DNA from: Prochlorococcus sp. AG-347-J06
GTDB taxonomy: Bacteria; Cyanobacteriota; Cyanobacteriia; PCC-6307; Cyanobiaceae
Length of the DNA: 64,000 bases
Direction: 5' to 3'
NCBI GenBank assembly: GCA_003281525.1
Contig: QCBT01000001.1
Coordinates: 124,001 to 188,000 of the forward strand
Shown: piece after piece, positions 12,449 through 22,601 of the stretch
How positions within the stretch are numbered: the stretch's first letter is position 1
Layout: each line of letters opens with the position of its first letter
Translations under genes and position numbers: made by a program
The notes under the pieces: generated by a model
Database searches by the model: none
Told to the model about the DNA's origin: nothing
The model's input: only the letters and a program-made list of their open reading frames with translations

Positions 12449-13347
12449 ATAAATTCATTCATTAACTTATTTGTTTTTTCAGGTTCTTCATCATGAGGAC
12501 AATGACCAGCACCCTTAATAATATCTAATCTTTTTATATTTCTAAATTTACTCTGCCACTCTTTTGCTTCATTTAAAGATTCCCAAGGATCTTTTTCACC
12601 CCAAATTAATTGGATTGGGGTACAAATCTTATCAAAAAGGTCAGTAGCAAGATAGTCATCAAATAAGTTAATAAAACCACGAAATGCTTCTTTAGAGTTT
12701 TTCCTTTGAGACGGTTGATAAAGTATTTCAATCAATTCATTATCGATATTTTTTCCTGAAGGATAAGCTTGTTCAAGTATTTTCTTTATCACTTTTGGAT
12801 TGGCAGCTCTAGTAAACAGTGCATTACTAATTAATCTTTGTCTGACTATCGTTTTGAGGAAGGGTCTTAGTAGATTCATTAAGATATCACTTTTTTTTAA
12901 ACGTTTATCATCCATAGTTCTTTGTGCACAATCAATCAAAATTACACCTTTGCAATTATCTTTGAGGATTTCAGCAGCTTTCAATGCAATAACACCACCA
13001 ATTGAATTTCCTACCAAGTAAACAGGAGATTTTATTACCTCTGAACAAAATGTTGATACTTGATTACCCCATAAGTTAAATGAATATTTAATTGAGTTTT
13101 CTTTAGCAGGTTCGTAATTTAATAAAGCACTAGGCTGACTGCTTTTCCCAAATCCTAATAAGTCAATTGCGTAGCAATTAGAAAATTTACCAAGAAAATC
13201 TTGATTATGTCTCCAGTGGTCTTTTGATGCTCCAAATCCATGAACTAATAAAATTTTAATATTTTTTTCAGAAGTAGATTCTTTTGATAAAGACCAAGAA
13301 ATATCCCAATTTTTCCACTTCCAAATTTCAGATTTATTTAAGGACAC
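12433..13347 (-). CDS. Alpha/beta-hydrolase (copy 1)
   Basis: A 304-residue alpha/beta-hydrolase: oxyanion strand LLVHGFGASKDHW (33-45), IDLLGFGKS (61-69), nucleophile elbow VGNSIGG with Ser115, acid loop PIQLIWGEKDPW and the histidine in KGAGHCPHDEEPE. It looks like the haloalkane dehalogenase/epoxide hydrolase-type branch that is common in cyanobacteria and plant plastids; the substrate is unknown. A paralogue with the same hallmark segments is at 40911-41810. Its 3' end overlaps the sigma factor gene by 16 bases, tail to tail. Confidence 0.88.
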   Translation of the reverse strand: MSLNKSEIWKWKNWDISWSLSKESTSEKNIKILLVHGFGASKDHWRHNQDFLGKFSNCYAIDLLGFGKSSQPSALLNYEPAKENSIKYSFNLWGNQVSTFCSEVIKSPVYLVGNSIGGVIALKAAEILKDNCKGVILIDCAQRTMDDKRLKKSDILMNLLRPFLKTIVRQRLISNALFTRAANPKVIKKILEQAYPSGKNIDNELIEILYQPSQRKNSKEAFRGFINLFDDYLATDLFDKICTPIQLIWGEKDPWESLNEAKEWQSKFRNIKRLDIIKGAGHCPHDEEPEKTNKLMNEFIQETK

Positions 13348-13434
13348 TATGAATATGCTTTTAATTAAACTTTAATTCAAAAAAAAATTATTCGTTTTAA
13401 ATAAATTATTCTTAATTAAGAAAAAGTTCATTTT

Positions 13435-14433
13435 ATGAAAAAGAAAAAGGTAATATGCATTGGTGAGGCTTTAATAGACAGAATCAGAAATAAGTCAAAT
13501 CAAGGATTTACAGATTTTTTGGGTGGTGCGCCGGCTAATGTTGCTTGTGCGTTAAGTAAATTAAAAATAGATTCAACATTTATAGGAAGTTTGGGTAGTG
13601 ATGATTATGGAAAAAAATTTATTATGCAATTTAATGAATTGGACGTTAATTTAGATTTCTTGCAATTGGATAACGATTCATCTACTCGCGTGGTTAATGT
13701 AGATAGAGATCAATTTGGAGATCGTTTTTTTTCAGGATTTGAAGAAAGTTCTCATTCACTCTTTGCAGACGAAGTTCTTAGTAAGAAATTAATTGAAAAA
13801 GAAATTTTAAATTTGGAGAAATCTTTTCTAGAAACAAAATATTTGGTTATGGGAACTATCTTATTAGCATCTCCAATATCAGCAGAGACTATTTTTTTTC
13901 TTCTTGAACAGGCTAAAAAATTTGAAGTTAAAATAGTTATTGATTTAAATTGGAGAGAGGTCTTTTGGGATCACTCAAGTTTTTCATCAGAAATTAGTAA
14001 AGCCGAGAGAGTTAATTTAATCAAGAAATTTTTAAATCATGCAAATGTTTTGAAGCTTGCCAAGGAAGAAGCAACTTTATTTTTTGAGGATGAAAATCCC
14101 TTGCTAATATCTCAACAATTGTCTAATAGACCAGATGTGATAATAACTGATGGGGGAAACCCCATTGCCTGGTATATCAATGGATTACAGGGAATTACCG
14201 AAACTCCTACTTCACAAAAAATTGTTGATACAACTGGCGCAGGCGATGCTTTTCTAGCTGGCTTAATTTCAAAATTAATTGCTTCTGGCTATCCTTCAAG
14301 TGAACTAGAAATAGAAGATTGCATTAAGTTTGCATGTGTTTGTGGATTATTAACTTGTCTTGGTGAAGGCGCCATCGAGCAACAGCCATATTATGAGAAG
14401 GTTAATAAATTTTTGGGATCTCTTATTTCGTAG
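13435..14433 (+). CDS. PfkB-family carbohydrate kinase (fructokinase-like)
   Basis: Phosphorylates a sugar with ATP in the cytosol. The 332-residue ribokinase fold has the start strand ICIGEALIDRI, the first PfkB signature GGAPANVACALSKL near 30-43, and the second signature DTTGAGDAFLAGLISK near 264-279, whose Asp is the catalytic base. It is usually annotated as fructokinase in this group; fructose is a reasonable guess but cannot be proved from sequence. The last 43 bases overlap tsaE on the other strand. Confidence 0.88.
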   Translation: MKKKKVICIGEALIDRIRNKSNQGFTDFLGGAPANVACALSKLKIDSTFIGSLGSDDYGKKFIMQFNELDVNLDFLQLDNDSSTRVVNVDRDQFGDRFFSGFEESSHSLFADEVLSKKLIEKEILNLEKSFLETKYLVMGTILLASPISAETIFFLLEQAKKFEVKIVIDLNWREVFWDHSSFSSEISKAERVNLIKKFLNHANVLKLAKEEATLFFEDENPLLISQQLSNRPDVIITDGGNPIAWYINGLQGITETPTSQKIVDTTGAGDAFLAGLISKLIASGYPSSELEIEDCIKFACVCGLLTCLGEGAIEQQPYYEKVNKFLGSLIS

Positions 14434-14840
14434 TTTCTTCCATATTTTTTTGCGTAACTAATTTTTATTTTCCAGAAATTATCAATAAGTGGTTCTATTA
14501 ATTCAGGCCATTCAATAACTAAAATAGCTTGTCTTTGTAATGCCTCTTGTTCTTCTGAAAAAAAAACTTCTTTTGCTGAAGAAGCATCTTCTAACCTGTA
14601 TAAATCAAGGTGAATTAGTGGAATCTTTCCGGAGTTATAGTGATGCGATAAAGCAAATGTAGGGCTTGTAATCTCATCAGAGATTGATAGACCTTTAGCA
14701 ATCCCTTGCACAAATGAAGTTTTCCCAGCCCCAATTGGACCTTGTAATAAAACAATTGATTGGGGATTTAATTTGTGTGAGAGTTTTTTTCCTAAATTTA
14801 AAGTCTCTTTTAAATTCTCAACAAACACAAAATTACACAA
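14391..14840 (-). CDS. tsaE: tRNA N6-threonylcarbamoyladenosine biosynthesis ATPase TsaE
   Basis: With TsaB, TsaC and TsaD this ATPase makes the t6A37 modification of tRNAs reading ANN codons. The 149-residue protein has the P-loop GPIGAGKTSFVQGIAKGL, switch SPTFALSHHY, and the HLDLYRL motif; VIEWPEL completes the family pattern. The C-terminal end is encoded inside the 3' end of the convergent sugar kinase gene (43 bases shared). Confidence 0.93.
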   Translation of the reverse strand: MCNFVFVENLKETLNLGKKLSHKLNPQSIVLLQGPIGAGKTSFVQGIAKGLSISDEITSPTFALSHHYNSGKIPLIHLDLYRLEDASSAKEVFFSEEQEALQRQAILVIEWPELIEPLIDNFWKIKISYAKKYGRNYEIRDPKNLLTFS

Positions 14841-14879
14841 AAATCATTTATAGTTTAATAGAAAAAGTATTTACTAGAT

Positions 14880-16298
14880 ATGGTTATCGCAAACTCAGTT
14901 AAAACCTCTGTACCAAATTATGTAATTGCTGATATCTCCCTATCAGATTTTGGCCGTAAAGAAATTAAAATTGCTGAAACGGAAATGCCTGGACTAATGG
15001 CACTTAGAGATAAATATCAATCTGAAAAACCACTCAAAGGTGCAAAAATAGCTGGAAGTTTGCATATGACTATTCAGACTGCAGTCTTAATAGAAACTCT
15101 TGTTGATCTTGGTGCAGAAGTGAAATGGGCTTCATGCAATATTTTTTCAACTCAAGATCATGCGGCTGCAGCTATCGCGGATCAAGGAATTCCTGTATAT
15201 GCAAAAAAAGGTGAGACACTTGATGAATATTGGCAATATACCCACTACATTCTTGATTGGGGTTCAGACTCTCCAAATATGATTCTTGATGATGGGGGAG
15301 ATGCAACAGGTTTATTGATACTAGGTAGTAAAGCAGAAAAAGATTTATCTGTTTTAGATAATCCCGGTAATGAAGAAGAAAATGCTTTATTCAATTCTAT
15401 TAAGTCTAAGTTGGAAAATGATAGTGACTTCTATTCTAGAATTAAAAAAAATATCATAGGTGTCACTGAAGAAACGACAACTGGAGTTGCGAGACTTTAT
15501 CAACTGCAAAAGCAAAATGCTTTACCTTTCCCTGCTATAAATGTTAATGATTCAGTAACTAAGAGCAAATTTGATAATTTATATGGTTGCCGAGAATCTC
15601 TAGTTGACAGCATAAAGCGTGCTACCGATGTGATGATTGCTGGGAAGGTTGCTTTAGTAATGGGTTTTGGAGATGTAGGTAAAGGTTCAGCCCAGTCATT
15701 GCGTGGACTTGGTGCAATTGTAAAAGTTGCTGAAGTTGATCCAATTTGTGCTCTTCAAGCAGCAATGGAAGGTTTTAGTGTTGTTACATTAGACGATGTT
15801 GTGGAGGATATAGATATATTTGTTACAGCAACTGGGAACTATCAGGTAATAACAAACGAAAATCTTGTCAAGATGAAAGATGAGGCCATAGTTTGTAATA
15901 TAGGCCATTTCGATAATGAAATTGATGTGGCTTCATTGAAAGATTATCCATGGGAAAATATTAAGCCGCAGGTTGATCACATAACTTTACCGAGTGGCAA
16001 TAAAATAATCCTTTTAGCTGAAGGTAGATTAGTTAACTTGGGTTGTGCCACTGGACATCCAAGTTTTGTTATGAGTAATTCTTTTACTAATCAAGTCCTA
16101 GCTCAAATTGAACTTTTTAATAAGTCAGAAAAATATGCTAAGGAGGTCTACGTTTTACCAAAACATTTAGATGAAATGGTGGCTAGATTACATCTTGATA
16201 AAATTGGTGCAAAATTAACAAAATTAACTAAGGAACAAGCTGATTATATTAATGTTTCCGTTGATGGCCCTTATAAACCAGAGCTTTATAGATATTAA
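14880..16298 (+). CDS. ahcY: Adenosylhomocysteinase (S-adenosylhomocysteine hydrolase)
   Basis: Splits S-adenosylhomocysteine, the by-product of methylation reactions, into adenosine and homocysteine using bound NAD+. The 472-residue protein shows [46 protein letters not shown], the NAD-binding [28 protein letters not shown] and the C-terminal [10 protein letters not shown]. The insertion around residues 150-190 is the type found in many bacterial and plant enzymes. Start ATG lies 39 bases from the tsaE start, which faces the other way. Confidence 0.97.
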   Translation: MVIANSVKTSVPNYVIADISLSDFGRKEIKIAETEMPGLMALRDKYQSEKPLKGAKIAGSLHMTIQTAVLIETLVDLGAEVKWASCNIFSTQDHAAAAIADQGIPVYAKKGETLDEYWQYTHYILDWGSDSPNMILDDGGDATGLLILGSKAEKDLSVLDNPGNEEENALFNSIKSKLENDSDFYSRIKKNIIGVTEETTTGVARLYQLQKQNALPFPAINVNDSVTKSKFDNLYGCRESLVDSIKRATDVMIAGKVALVMGFGDVGKGSAQSLRGLGAIVKVAEVDPICALQAAMEGFSVVTLDDVVEDIDIFVTATGNYQVITNENLVKMKDEAIVCNIGHFDNEIDVASLKDYPWENIKPQVDHITLPSGNKIILLAEGRLVNLGCATGHPSFVMSNSFTNQVLAQIELFNKSEKYAKEVYVLPKHLDEMVARLHLDKIGAKLTKLTKEQADYINVSVDGPYKPELYRY

Positions 16299-16300
16299 GT

Positions 16301-16960
16301 TTGAGTCTAATTAGTGTAAATTTTCTTACTTCAATCCCAGATTACATTAGTTTGGCTGTTGAAAAGAATTCAATAATTGCATACCTAACTATCTGTTTGG
16401 CTATGTTTTTAGAAAATATAATACCTCCAATACCCTCGGAAATTATTATGCCCTTGGGAGGGTTCTTCGTTTATCAACAAAAATTAAACTTTTATATTTT
16501 AGTTTTTTGGGGATTACTTGGAACTATCTTAGGATCATTGCCTTGGTATTATTTAGGAAGATTAGTAAATGAAAAAAGACTTTCAAATTTTTTAGATAAA
16601 AACGGAAAATATCTTGGTATTTCTTCTGATGATTTAAGTAAAAGTAAAAGGTGGTTTGATAAATACGGGGTCTCTTTAGTTTTTTGGGGCCGATTAGTAC
16701 CAGGTATAAGAACTTTGATTTCAGTTCCAGCTGGCATAGAACTTATGCCATTAAGAAAATTTTTGATTTGGACTACATTTGGGAGCTTGATATGGGTAGT
16801 ACTGCTCACTTATGCAGGTTATTTATTTGGCGAAAATTATTCAATCATTGAAACTTACTTAGATCAAATCAAATATGTTGTAAAGCCAATTTTAATTTTA
16901 ATTTTCTCATATTTTTTTTTAAGAATACTTATTAGATTTTTGAAAAAAAATAGAGGTTAG
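16301..16960 (+). CDS. DedA/SNARE-associated family membrane protein
   Basis: A 219-residue membrane protein starting with TTG 2 bases after the ahcY stop, so it is probably cotranscribed. Family hallmarks: ENIIPPIPSEIIMPLGGF (E-x-x-x-P-x-P-x-E), WYYLGRLV, and the second amphipathic loop with FWGRLVPGIRTLISVPAGI, whose Arg-x-x-P-G-x-R is the DedA signature. Members act as lipid scramblases or flippases and influence envelope integrity; the exact cargo is not predictable. Its last 4 bases overlap the 3' end of ssb. Confidence 0.88.
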   Translation: MSLISVNFLTSIPDYISLAVEKNSIIAYLTICLAMFLENIIPPIPSEIIMPLGGFFVYQQKLNFYILVFWGLLGTILGSLPWYYLGRLVNEKRLSNFLDKNGKYLGISSDDLSKSKRWFDKYGVSLVFWGRLVPGIRTLISVPAGIELMPLRKFLIWTTFGSLIWVVLLTYAGYLFGENYSIIETYLDQIKYVVKPILILIFSYFFLRILIRFLKKNRG

Positions 16961-17328
16961 AAAGGAATTTCACTTGAGTTATTGCTGTTGGAATATTGAT
17001 TATTATCAGAATCTTTTCGAGAACTTAATAAGTTTAACCTGTCTACCCTAACAACCGGCTTGTATCTATCTTCCCCAGTATTTTTATCTTTCCAACTATC
17101 AATTTTAAAACTTCCTGTGATTCCAATTAAAGATCCTTTTTTAACATAATCTGCTGCTATTTGTGCCTGTTTGCCCCATATTTCTAAATTAAACCAGTCA
17201 GGCTCTTCATCTCTACTTCTTCGGTTAACTGCAAGAGTGAAATTAGCTACGATACTTCCAGATTCAAAATATCTGACATCAGGTTCTCTACCGGCTCTGC
17301 CAACCAGGTTAATAGTGTTAATTTCCAT
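16957..17328 (-). CDS. ssb: Single-stranded DNA-binding protein
   Basis: Coats single-stranded DNA in replication and repair. The 123-residue protein has the OB fold: INTINLVGRAGREPDVRYFE, VANFTLAVNRRSRDEEPDWF, IWGKQAQIAADYVKKGSLIG. A short asparagine/serine-rich linker leads to the tip NSSEIPF, matching the partner-binding (D/E)-x-P-F end of bacterial SSB. Divergent from mreB. Confidence 0.95.
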   Translation of the reverse strand: MEINTINLVGRAGREPDVRYFESGSIVANFTLAVNRRSRDEEPDWFNLEIWGKQAQIAADYVKKGSLIGITGSFKIDSWKDKNTGEDRYKPVVRVDRLNLLSSRKDSDNNQYSNSNNSSEIPF

Positions 17329-17461
17329 AATTTTTTTCTTTTTATACTACTCATATTTTTAGGTTCTGCTCAAAGTTATGCGTGCTATTCATAACTAAAC
17401 GAGAGATTTATGAAAGCTAAACAAAAAATAGATATATTATTTATAAAAAAGAATTCCTATT

Positions 17462-18514
17462 GTGATTTTTAACAGATTTAAATTTTCTAGAGATATTGGC
17501 ATAGATTTGGGGACGGCCAACACCCTTATACACGTATCAGGTAAGGGCGTCGTATTACAAGAGCCTTCTGTAGTAGCTATGGATTTAGAGGAAGGGATTC
17601 CATTGGCTGTTGGTAAAGAAGCAAAGTTAATGCTTGGAAGAACGCCAGGCAATATTAGAGCCGTAAGACCGCTTAGAGATGGTGTTATCGCAGATTTTGA
17701 TGCTGCGGAGCAAATGATTAAAACATTTATTCAAAAATGTAACGAAGGCAAGGGTATAGTTGCTCCAAGAATAGTTATTGGTATTCCAAGTGGAGTTACA
17801 AGTGTCGAGCGAAGAGCGGTAAGAGAAGCTGGATTAGCAGGAGCTAGAGAAGTCCACTTGATAGATGAACCTGTTGCAGCAGCAATAGGTGCATCATTAC
17901 CAGTAACTGAGCCAATTGGTACTATGATTGTTGATATTGGTGGTGGAACTACTGAGGTTGCAGTATTAAGCTTGGGTGGAACTGTATTAAGTGAATCTGT
18001 ACGAATAGCAGGCGATGAAATAAATGAATCAATTGCCTCATACCTTAAAAAAGTTCATAATTTAGTTGTTGGAGAGAGAACTGCAGAAGATATCAAGATT
18101 AAAATTGGATCTGCATTCCCAGATGATGAATTTGATAAAACTACTCTAGAGGTGAGAGGTTTACATCTTTTATCTGGTCTTCCTCGGTCAGTCACTTTAA
18201 CTTCAGGAGAAATTAGAGAAGCTATGGCTGAAACACTGAGCAAAATAGTTGAAGCTGTAAAAAGAACTTTAGAGCGAACTCCTCCTGAACTTGCCGCAGA
18301 TATTGTTGATAGAGGGATTATGCTTGCAGGTGGTGGAGCTTTAGTTAGAGGCATTAATGATTTATTGAGTGATGAAACGGGAATTTTTACTCACATAGCA
18401 GAAAATCCCCTGCTTTGTGTAGTTAATGGATGTGGAGAGGTTCTTGATGATTTTAAAAAACTTAAAAGAGTTGTTGATACTCCAGAATTTATAAGGAACG
18501 CGATAAGAGACTAA
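17462..18514 (+). CDS. mreB: Rod shape-determining protein MreB
   Basis: Actin-like protein that organises cell-wall synthesis along the membrane. The 350-residue protein has the actin-fold nucleotide motifs [14 protein letters not shown] (11-24), the phosphate-2 loop [15 protein letters not shown] and the adenosine motif [16 protein letters not shown]. The start is GTG at 17462, giving [11 protein letters not shown], an N-terminus like the membrane-binding amphipathic helices of other MreB proteins. First gene of mreBCD (gap 4 bases). Confidence 0.97.
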   Translation: MIFNRFKFSRDIGIDLGTANTLIHVSGKGVVLQEPSVVAMDLEEGIPLAVGKEAKLMLGRTPGNIRAVRPLRDGVIADFDAAEQMIKTFIQKCNEGKGIVAPRIVIGIPSGVTSVERRAVREAGLAGAREVHLIDEPVAAAIGASLPVTEPIGTMIVDIGGGTTEVAVLSLGGTVLSESVRIAGDEINESIASYLKKVHNLVVGERTAEDIKIKIGSAFPDDEFDKTTLEVRGLHLLSGLPRSVTLTSGEIREAMAETLSKIVEAVKRTLERTPPELAADIVDRGIMLAGGGALVRGINDLLSDETGIFTHIAENPLLCVVNGCGEVLDDFKKLKRVVDTPEFIRNAIRD

Positions 18515-18518
18515 TAAT

Positions 18519-19268
18519 ATGTTAAATATCCGACGGATTTCTTCTAGTCGTTGGTGGCATAAAAAGAAAATCTGGATATTTTTAGGAATTTTTTTATTTT
18601 TAGTTTTTGTAAGGATTTCAAAAGGATCTTTATATAAAGATTTTTTTTACTTTATTTCTAGACCTTTTTGGCCTGGTCAATTTCAAAAAGAAGTTATTCT
18701 AAAGAGCATCAATCAAGAATCTTTAATAAAATCACATCTTCTGAACAAGGATAATATAAGATTGCGGGAAATCTTATCTCTTCAACAATCATCCAATAAT
18801 GATAATATTTCAGCAGCAGTTATTTCGAGAAAAACAGGAGGTTGGTGGAGACAAATAATTTTAAACAAAGGTTCAAAAGATGGAGTGGAAATTGGTAGTA
18901 CTGTCACTGGCCCAGGAGGATTATTAGGAAGAGTAAATAATACTTCTTTATTTACTGCGTCGGTTACTTTAATAACTTCTCCAGAAAGTAAATTAGGTGT
19001 ATGGGTTGATAGAAGTCAAATTAATGGATTATTGGTTGGTTCAGGAGATGATCATTCTATTTTAATACTTTATTCAAAAGAGGCTGATATAAAAGTCGGA
19101 GATTTTGTATCATCTTCTCCTGCTAGTTCTTTATTACCTCCAAATATCCCCATTGGTATTGTCCAATCTATAGATGAGACATCCCGATCAAAAAAAACGG
19201 CAAAAATTTCACTTTTCGCAAAACCTCACTTAATTGATTGGGTGCAAATTTTGAAATTAAATATTTAA
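18519..19268 (+). CDS. mreC: Rod shape-determining protein MreC
   Basis: Periplasmic scaffold of the elongation complex. The 249-residue protein has a basic N-terminus, one membrane helix at about 16-34 (IWIFLGIFLFLVFVRIS), a short coiled region containing NKDNIRLREILSLQ, and the two beta domains with GSKDGVEIGSTVTGPGGLLG and GDFVSSSPASSLLPPNIPIG. It starts 4 bases after mreB; its TAA shares one base with the mreD ATG. Confidence 0.93.
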   Translation: MLNIRRISSSRWWHKKKIWIFLGIFLFLVFVRISKGSLYKDFFYFISRPFWPGQFQKEVILKSINQESLIKSHLLNKDNIRLREILSLQQSSNNDNISAAVISRKTGGWWRQIILNKGSKDGVEIGSTVTGPGGLLGRVNNTSLFTASVTLITSPESKLGVWVDRSQINGLLVGSGDDHSILILYSKEADIKVGDFVSSSPASSLLPPNIPIGIVQSIDETSRSKKTAKISLFAKPHLIDWVQILKLNI

Positions 19269-19786
19269 TGAATAAATTTATTATCAAAAAATTATCCATT
19301 ATAAGTTTTATTTTTATCCCAATTATTTTTTTGTGGCACCCTAGTTGGCTTGGATTTTTAGGTGTACAGCCTTATTGGCCCTTATTTTGGTTGTTGCCTT
19401 GGGCAATGATTAATGGATCAATTAATGGATTAGTATTTGGTTTGTTTTTAGGTCTCATCTTAGATTCTCTAACTTTAAATGAAAGTTTTACTCAAATTCC
19501 AGGCCTAATTTTTTGTGGATTTTTCTTTGGGAGAATTAAATCACATAGCGATAGTTTGGTGGGACATTTTAGGTATGGTTTAATTTGTTCTTTTGGAAGT
19601 TTTTTATGCGGTACTCTTTATCTTGCACAAATTTTGTTTAAAAATTTTTCAGATGGTAATTTTTTAATGTTTATTCCCGGTGTAAAAAATGTCTTAGCTG
19701 AAGTTTTTTTGACAGGTTTGTTTGCTCCCTTTATTTGCTCCCAACTTATAAGGATGTTGAAATTTTCAAGAAGAAAATTGTGGTAA
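19268..19786 (+). CDS. mreD: Rod shape-determining protein MreD
   Basis: Membrane protein of the elongation complex. The ATG at 19268 overlaps the mreC stop by one base (TAATG) and gives a 172-residue, almost wholly hydrophobic protein of about five helices, with GSINGLVFGLFLGLILDSLT as the MreD-type helix. A start 30 bases upstream inside mreC (MGANFEIKYL) is possible but gives a hydrophilic extension unlikely to be used. Assignment rests mainly on position after mreC and the hydrophobic profile. Confidence 0.85.
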   Translation: MNKFIIKKLSIISFIFIPIIFLWHPSWLGFLGVQPYWPLFWLLPWAMINGSINGLVFGLFLGLILDSLTLNESFTQIPGLIFCGFFFGRIKSHSDSLVGHFRYGLICSFGSFLCGTLYLAQILFKNFSDGNFLMFIPGVKNVLAEVFLTGLFAPFICSQLIRMLKFSRRKLW

Positions 19787-19965
19787 TAAATTTCGTCAAG
19801 AAGTAAAAGTGCTTTAAAAAATTTATATCTTCTAATTATTTTAAATTTTTTTAAATCTATGGAATATCTCTATGTGGGTTCGTAATGTTATATTTTTAAT
19901 TGTTAGAATAAATATTCAATGCAATAGTTCTTTGCTTTGAAATATCGAGAAATCTTTTTTTAACT

Positions 19966-20712
19966 ATGTCAAAAGCAAGAATTTTAGTTGTTGATGATGA
20001 ACCAGCAGTTTTGAAGGTATTAGTAACTAGGCTTCAACTAGCTGGATATCAAGTTTATTCAGCTACTAACGGCGAAGAAGCTCTTGAATCTTTTCACAGG
20101 GATTCCCCTGACTTAATAGTTCTTGATGTTATGCTTCCAAAAATGGATGGATTTGCTGTTTGTAGAAGAATTAGAGCTGAGTCAGTAGTACCAATAATAT
20201 TTTTAACCGCTCTAGAAGCCATTTCAGAGAGAGTAGCTGGTTTGGATTTAGGAGCTGATGATTACTTATCTAAACCATTTAGCCCAAAAGAGTTAGAGGC
20301 CAGAATAGCTACAATTTTGAGAAGAATGGGACCAACTGTATCGGTTACTGAAACCAAAGAAGTTCCTTCAGGAAAAGGAGTTATGAAATTTGGAAGTTTA
20401 GTTGTTGATACTAATCGCAGACAAGTTTCTCGAGCTGGAGATAGAATTAGCCTAACTTATACTGAATTTAGTCTCCTAGAGTTATTATTTGATGAACCTG
20501 GTAAGGTAGTTCCTCGAGCAGAAATTTTGGAACAGCTGTGGGGCTATCCCCCTCGTAGAGCGGCAGATTTAAGAGTTGTAGATGTATATGTTGCCAGACT
20601 AAGAGGTAAATTGGAGCCAGATCCAAGAAATCCAGAATTAATATTAACTGTTAGAGGGATTGGTTACGCATCTCAGAGAGTTGGCGAAACAGCAACATCT
20701 TTGGCAAGTTGA
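19966..20712 (+). CDS. rpaB: RpaB-like OmpR/PhoB-family response regulator
   Basis: Two-component transcription factor of 248 residues. Receiver domain 5-120 with acidic pair Asp10/Asp11, phosphoacceptor Asp54 (LIVLDVMLPKMDG), Thr81 and Lys103. A winged-helix DNA-binding domain occupies about 135-240: LTYTEFSLLELL, RAEILEQLWGYPPR, RVVDVYVARLRGKLEPDP, RGIGYASQR. The recognition helix and ending resemble RpaB, the essential regulator of high-light and photosystem I genes, rather than RpaA, which has an ETIRVHVRHLR-type helix. The exact paralogue name is inference. It stands alone upstream of lysS, with 179 gene-free bases before it and no kinase gene adjacent. Confidence 0.8.
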   Translation: MSKARILVVDDEPAVLKVLVTRLQLAGYQVYSATNGEEALESFHRDSPDLIVLDVMLPKMDGFAVCRRIRAESVVPIIFLTALEAISERVAGLDLGADDYLSKPFSPKELEARIATILRRMGPTVSVTETKEVPSGKGVMKFGSLVVDTNRRQVSRAGDRISLTYTEFSLLELLFDEPGKVVPRAEILEQLWGYPPRRAADLRVVDVYVARLRGKLEPDPRNPELILTVRGIGYASQRVGETATSLAS

Positions 20713-20762
20713 GCAATAGTCTGATAATTTTATTAAATAAAACAAATATATTTAAATAAATT

Positions 20763-22301
20763 TTGTCTGAAATAAAAGAAGCGCGCTTACAAAAAGCTAG
20801 TTCACTCGTTAATAAGGGATTTGCTTCTTACGCACAGTGCTTTAAGGTATCACATACTACCAGTTTTCTTATTCGAAAATTTGATTATCTAGAAAATGGT
20901 CAAGAGGAAGACTTCAGTGTTTCTATTGCTGGCAGAGTTCTAGCAAAAAGGGTAATGGGCAAAATTGCCTTTTTCACAATAAGCGATCAAGAAGGTCAGA
21001 TTCAGCTTTATCTAGATAAAAGGATTATTAATTTCAATTTAGAAAGACAAAAATTACTTTCTTTTGAAGATCTCAAGGAAATAGTAGATATTGGCGATTG
21101 GATAGGCGTTTATGGAACTATTAAAAAAACTAATAAAGGTGAGCTTTCAATTAAAGTAGAAAAATGGGAAATGTTATCCAAATCATTGCAACCTCTCCCA
21201 GATAAATGGCATGGATTGACTGATATTGAAAAAAGATATAGACAACGTTATTTAGATTTAATAGTAAATCCTCACTCCAAAAATGTATTTAAAACTAGAG
21301 CGAAATGTATAAGTTTTATAAGAAAATGGCTAGATAATAGAAATTTTTTAGAGATAGAGACTCCAATTCTCCAATCTGAAGCTGGTGGTGCTGAAGCAAG
21401 ACCATTTATAACTCATCACAATACATTAGATATTCCGTTGTATTTAAGAATAGCTACAGAATTACATTTAAAGAGAATGGTTGTTGGAGGTTTTGAGAAA
21501 GTATATGAATTGGGAAGAATCTTCCGTAATGAGGGGATAAGTACAAGGCATAATCCAGAATTCACCTCAGTTGAAATTTATGAAGCTTATTCTGATTATG
21601 TAGATATGATGAATTTAACTGAAGAATTGATTAAAGATATCGTAGCTGATGCATGTGGGTCTTTAATAATAAATTATCAAAATAAAGAAATTGATTTTTC
21701 TAAGCCTTGGTCAAGAATATCCATGAAAGCTATTGTCAAAAAATACACAGGGATTGATTTTGATTCTTTCTGTGGAGACTTTCTAGCAGCAAAACAAGCC
21801 GTTAAAAATATCAATGTTGATTGTTCTAATAAAGTTAATACTATAGGAAGACTTTTAAATGAGGTATTCGAGCAAAAAGTAGAATCAAAACTTATAGAAC
21901 CCACTTTTGTTATTGATTATCCTGTTGAAATTTCTCCTTTAGCTAGGCCGCATCATGATAATAAAGAGATGGTTCAGAGATTTGAATTATTCATTGTTGG
22001 TCGCGAGCTAGCAAATGCGTTTAGTGAGTTGATAGATCCAGTAGATCAAAGAGAAAGAATGCAATTGCAGCAATCTCTTAGAGATGAAGGAGATCTAGAG
22101 GCTCACTGCATAGATGAAGATTTCTTGAATGCTTTAGAGATTGGCATGCCGCCTACAGGAGGATTAGGCATAGGCATTGATAGGCTGATTATGTTAATTA
22201 CTAATAGCGCATCAATTAGAGATGTAATCCCTTTCCCATTATTAAAACCAGAAATAACTTCTAAAAAAAATGAAAAATTACCCTTGAATGAAGTAAAATA
22301 G
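20763..22301 (+). CDS. lysS: Lysyl-tRNA synthetase, class II
   Basis: Charges tRNA-Lys. The 512-residue protein has an N-terminal OB-fold anticodon-binding domain ([19 protein letters not shown]), motif 1 near [21 protein letters not shown], motif 2 [20 protein letters not shown], and motif 3 [14 protein letters not shown] close to the C-terminus. The start is TTG at 20763, giving [11 protein letters not shown]; no in-frame ATG lies nearby. 50 bases after the response regulator. Confidence 0.96.
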   Translation: MSEIKEARLQKASSLVNKGFASYAQCFKVSHTTSFLIRKFDYLENGQEEDFSVSIAGRVLAKRVMGKIAFFTISDQEGQIQLYLDKRIINFNLERQKLLSFEDLKEIVDIGDWIGVYGTIKKTNKGELSIKVEKWEMLSKSLQPLPDKWHGLTDIEKRYRQRYLDLIVNPHSKNVFKTRAKCISFIRKWLDNRNFLEIETPILQSEAGGAEARPFITHHNTLDIPLYLRIATELHLKRMVVGGFEKVYELGRIFRNEGISTRHNPEFTSVEIYEAYSDYVDMMNLTEELIKDIVADACGSLIINYQNKEIDFSKPWSRISMKAIVKKYTGIDFDSFCGDFLAAKQAVKNINVDCSNKVNTIGRLLNEVFEQKVESKLIEPTFVIDYPVEISPLARPHHDNKEMVQRFELFIVGRELANAFSELIDPVDQRERMQLQQSLRDEGDLEAHCIDEDFLNALEIGMPPTGGLGIGIDRLIMLITNSASIRDVIPFPLLKPEITSKKNEKLPLNEVK

Positions 22302-22328
22302 AAAAACATTCCAATACGAAATTTTTAA

Positions 22329-22574
22329 ATGAGTGGTGAACGTGTTGGTTTCCGTTTCAAACACGCGGATGCAGTAGTAAAAAGAAATCCTCAAGGCCGA
22401 TCAAGAAGAGGATGGGTTATTGAACCAGTTGAGCAAACTACAAGTAGAGGTACAAAGATGCCTGCATACAAGATTCGCTGGAGAGATAGTGAGAGGCCTG
22501 AAACAGTCTTACAGCATATGTTAATTGCAGATCCAGATCCTTCCCCACCTCCAAATTCAGTCAGTTTAGATTAA
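22329..22574 (+). CDS. Small conserved cyanobacterial protein of unknown function
   Basis: An 81-residue basic protein, MSGERVGFRFKHADAV..., with the block GRSRRGWVIEPVEQ and a proline-rich end (ADPDPSPPPNSVSLD). The strands GWVIEPV, YKIRWRD and ETVLQHML suggest a small beta barrel. I associate this sequence type with conserved proteins in marine Synechococcus and Prochlorococcus but know no function. It follows lysS by 27 bases. Confidence 0.75.
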   Translation: MSGERVGFRFKHADAVVKRNPQGRSRRGWVIEPVEQTTSRGTKMPAYKIRWRDSERPETVLQHMLIADPDPSPPPNSVSLD

Positions 22575-22601
22575 TAGTCATATTAATTCTGCATAATATT
22601 T

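Noticed and set aside
22329-22574. Function for the 81-residue conserved protein as a ribosome or Fe-S factor
   Set aside because: It has no cysteine pattern or recognisable domain, so no role is assigned beyond its conserved appearance.
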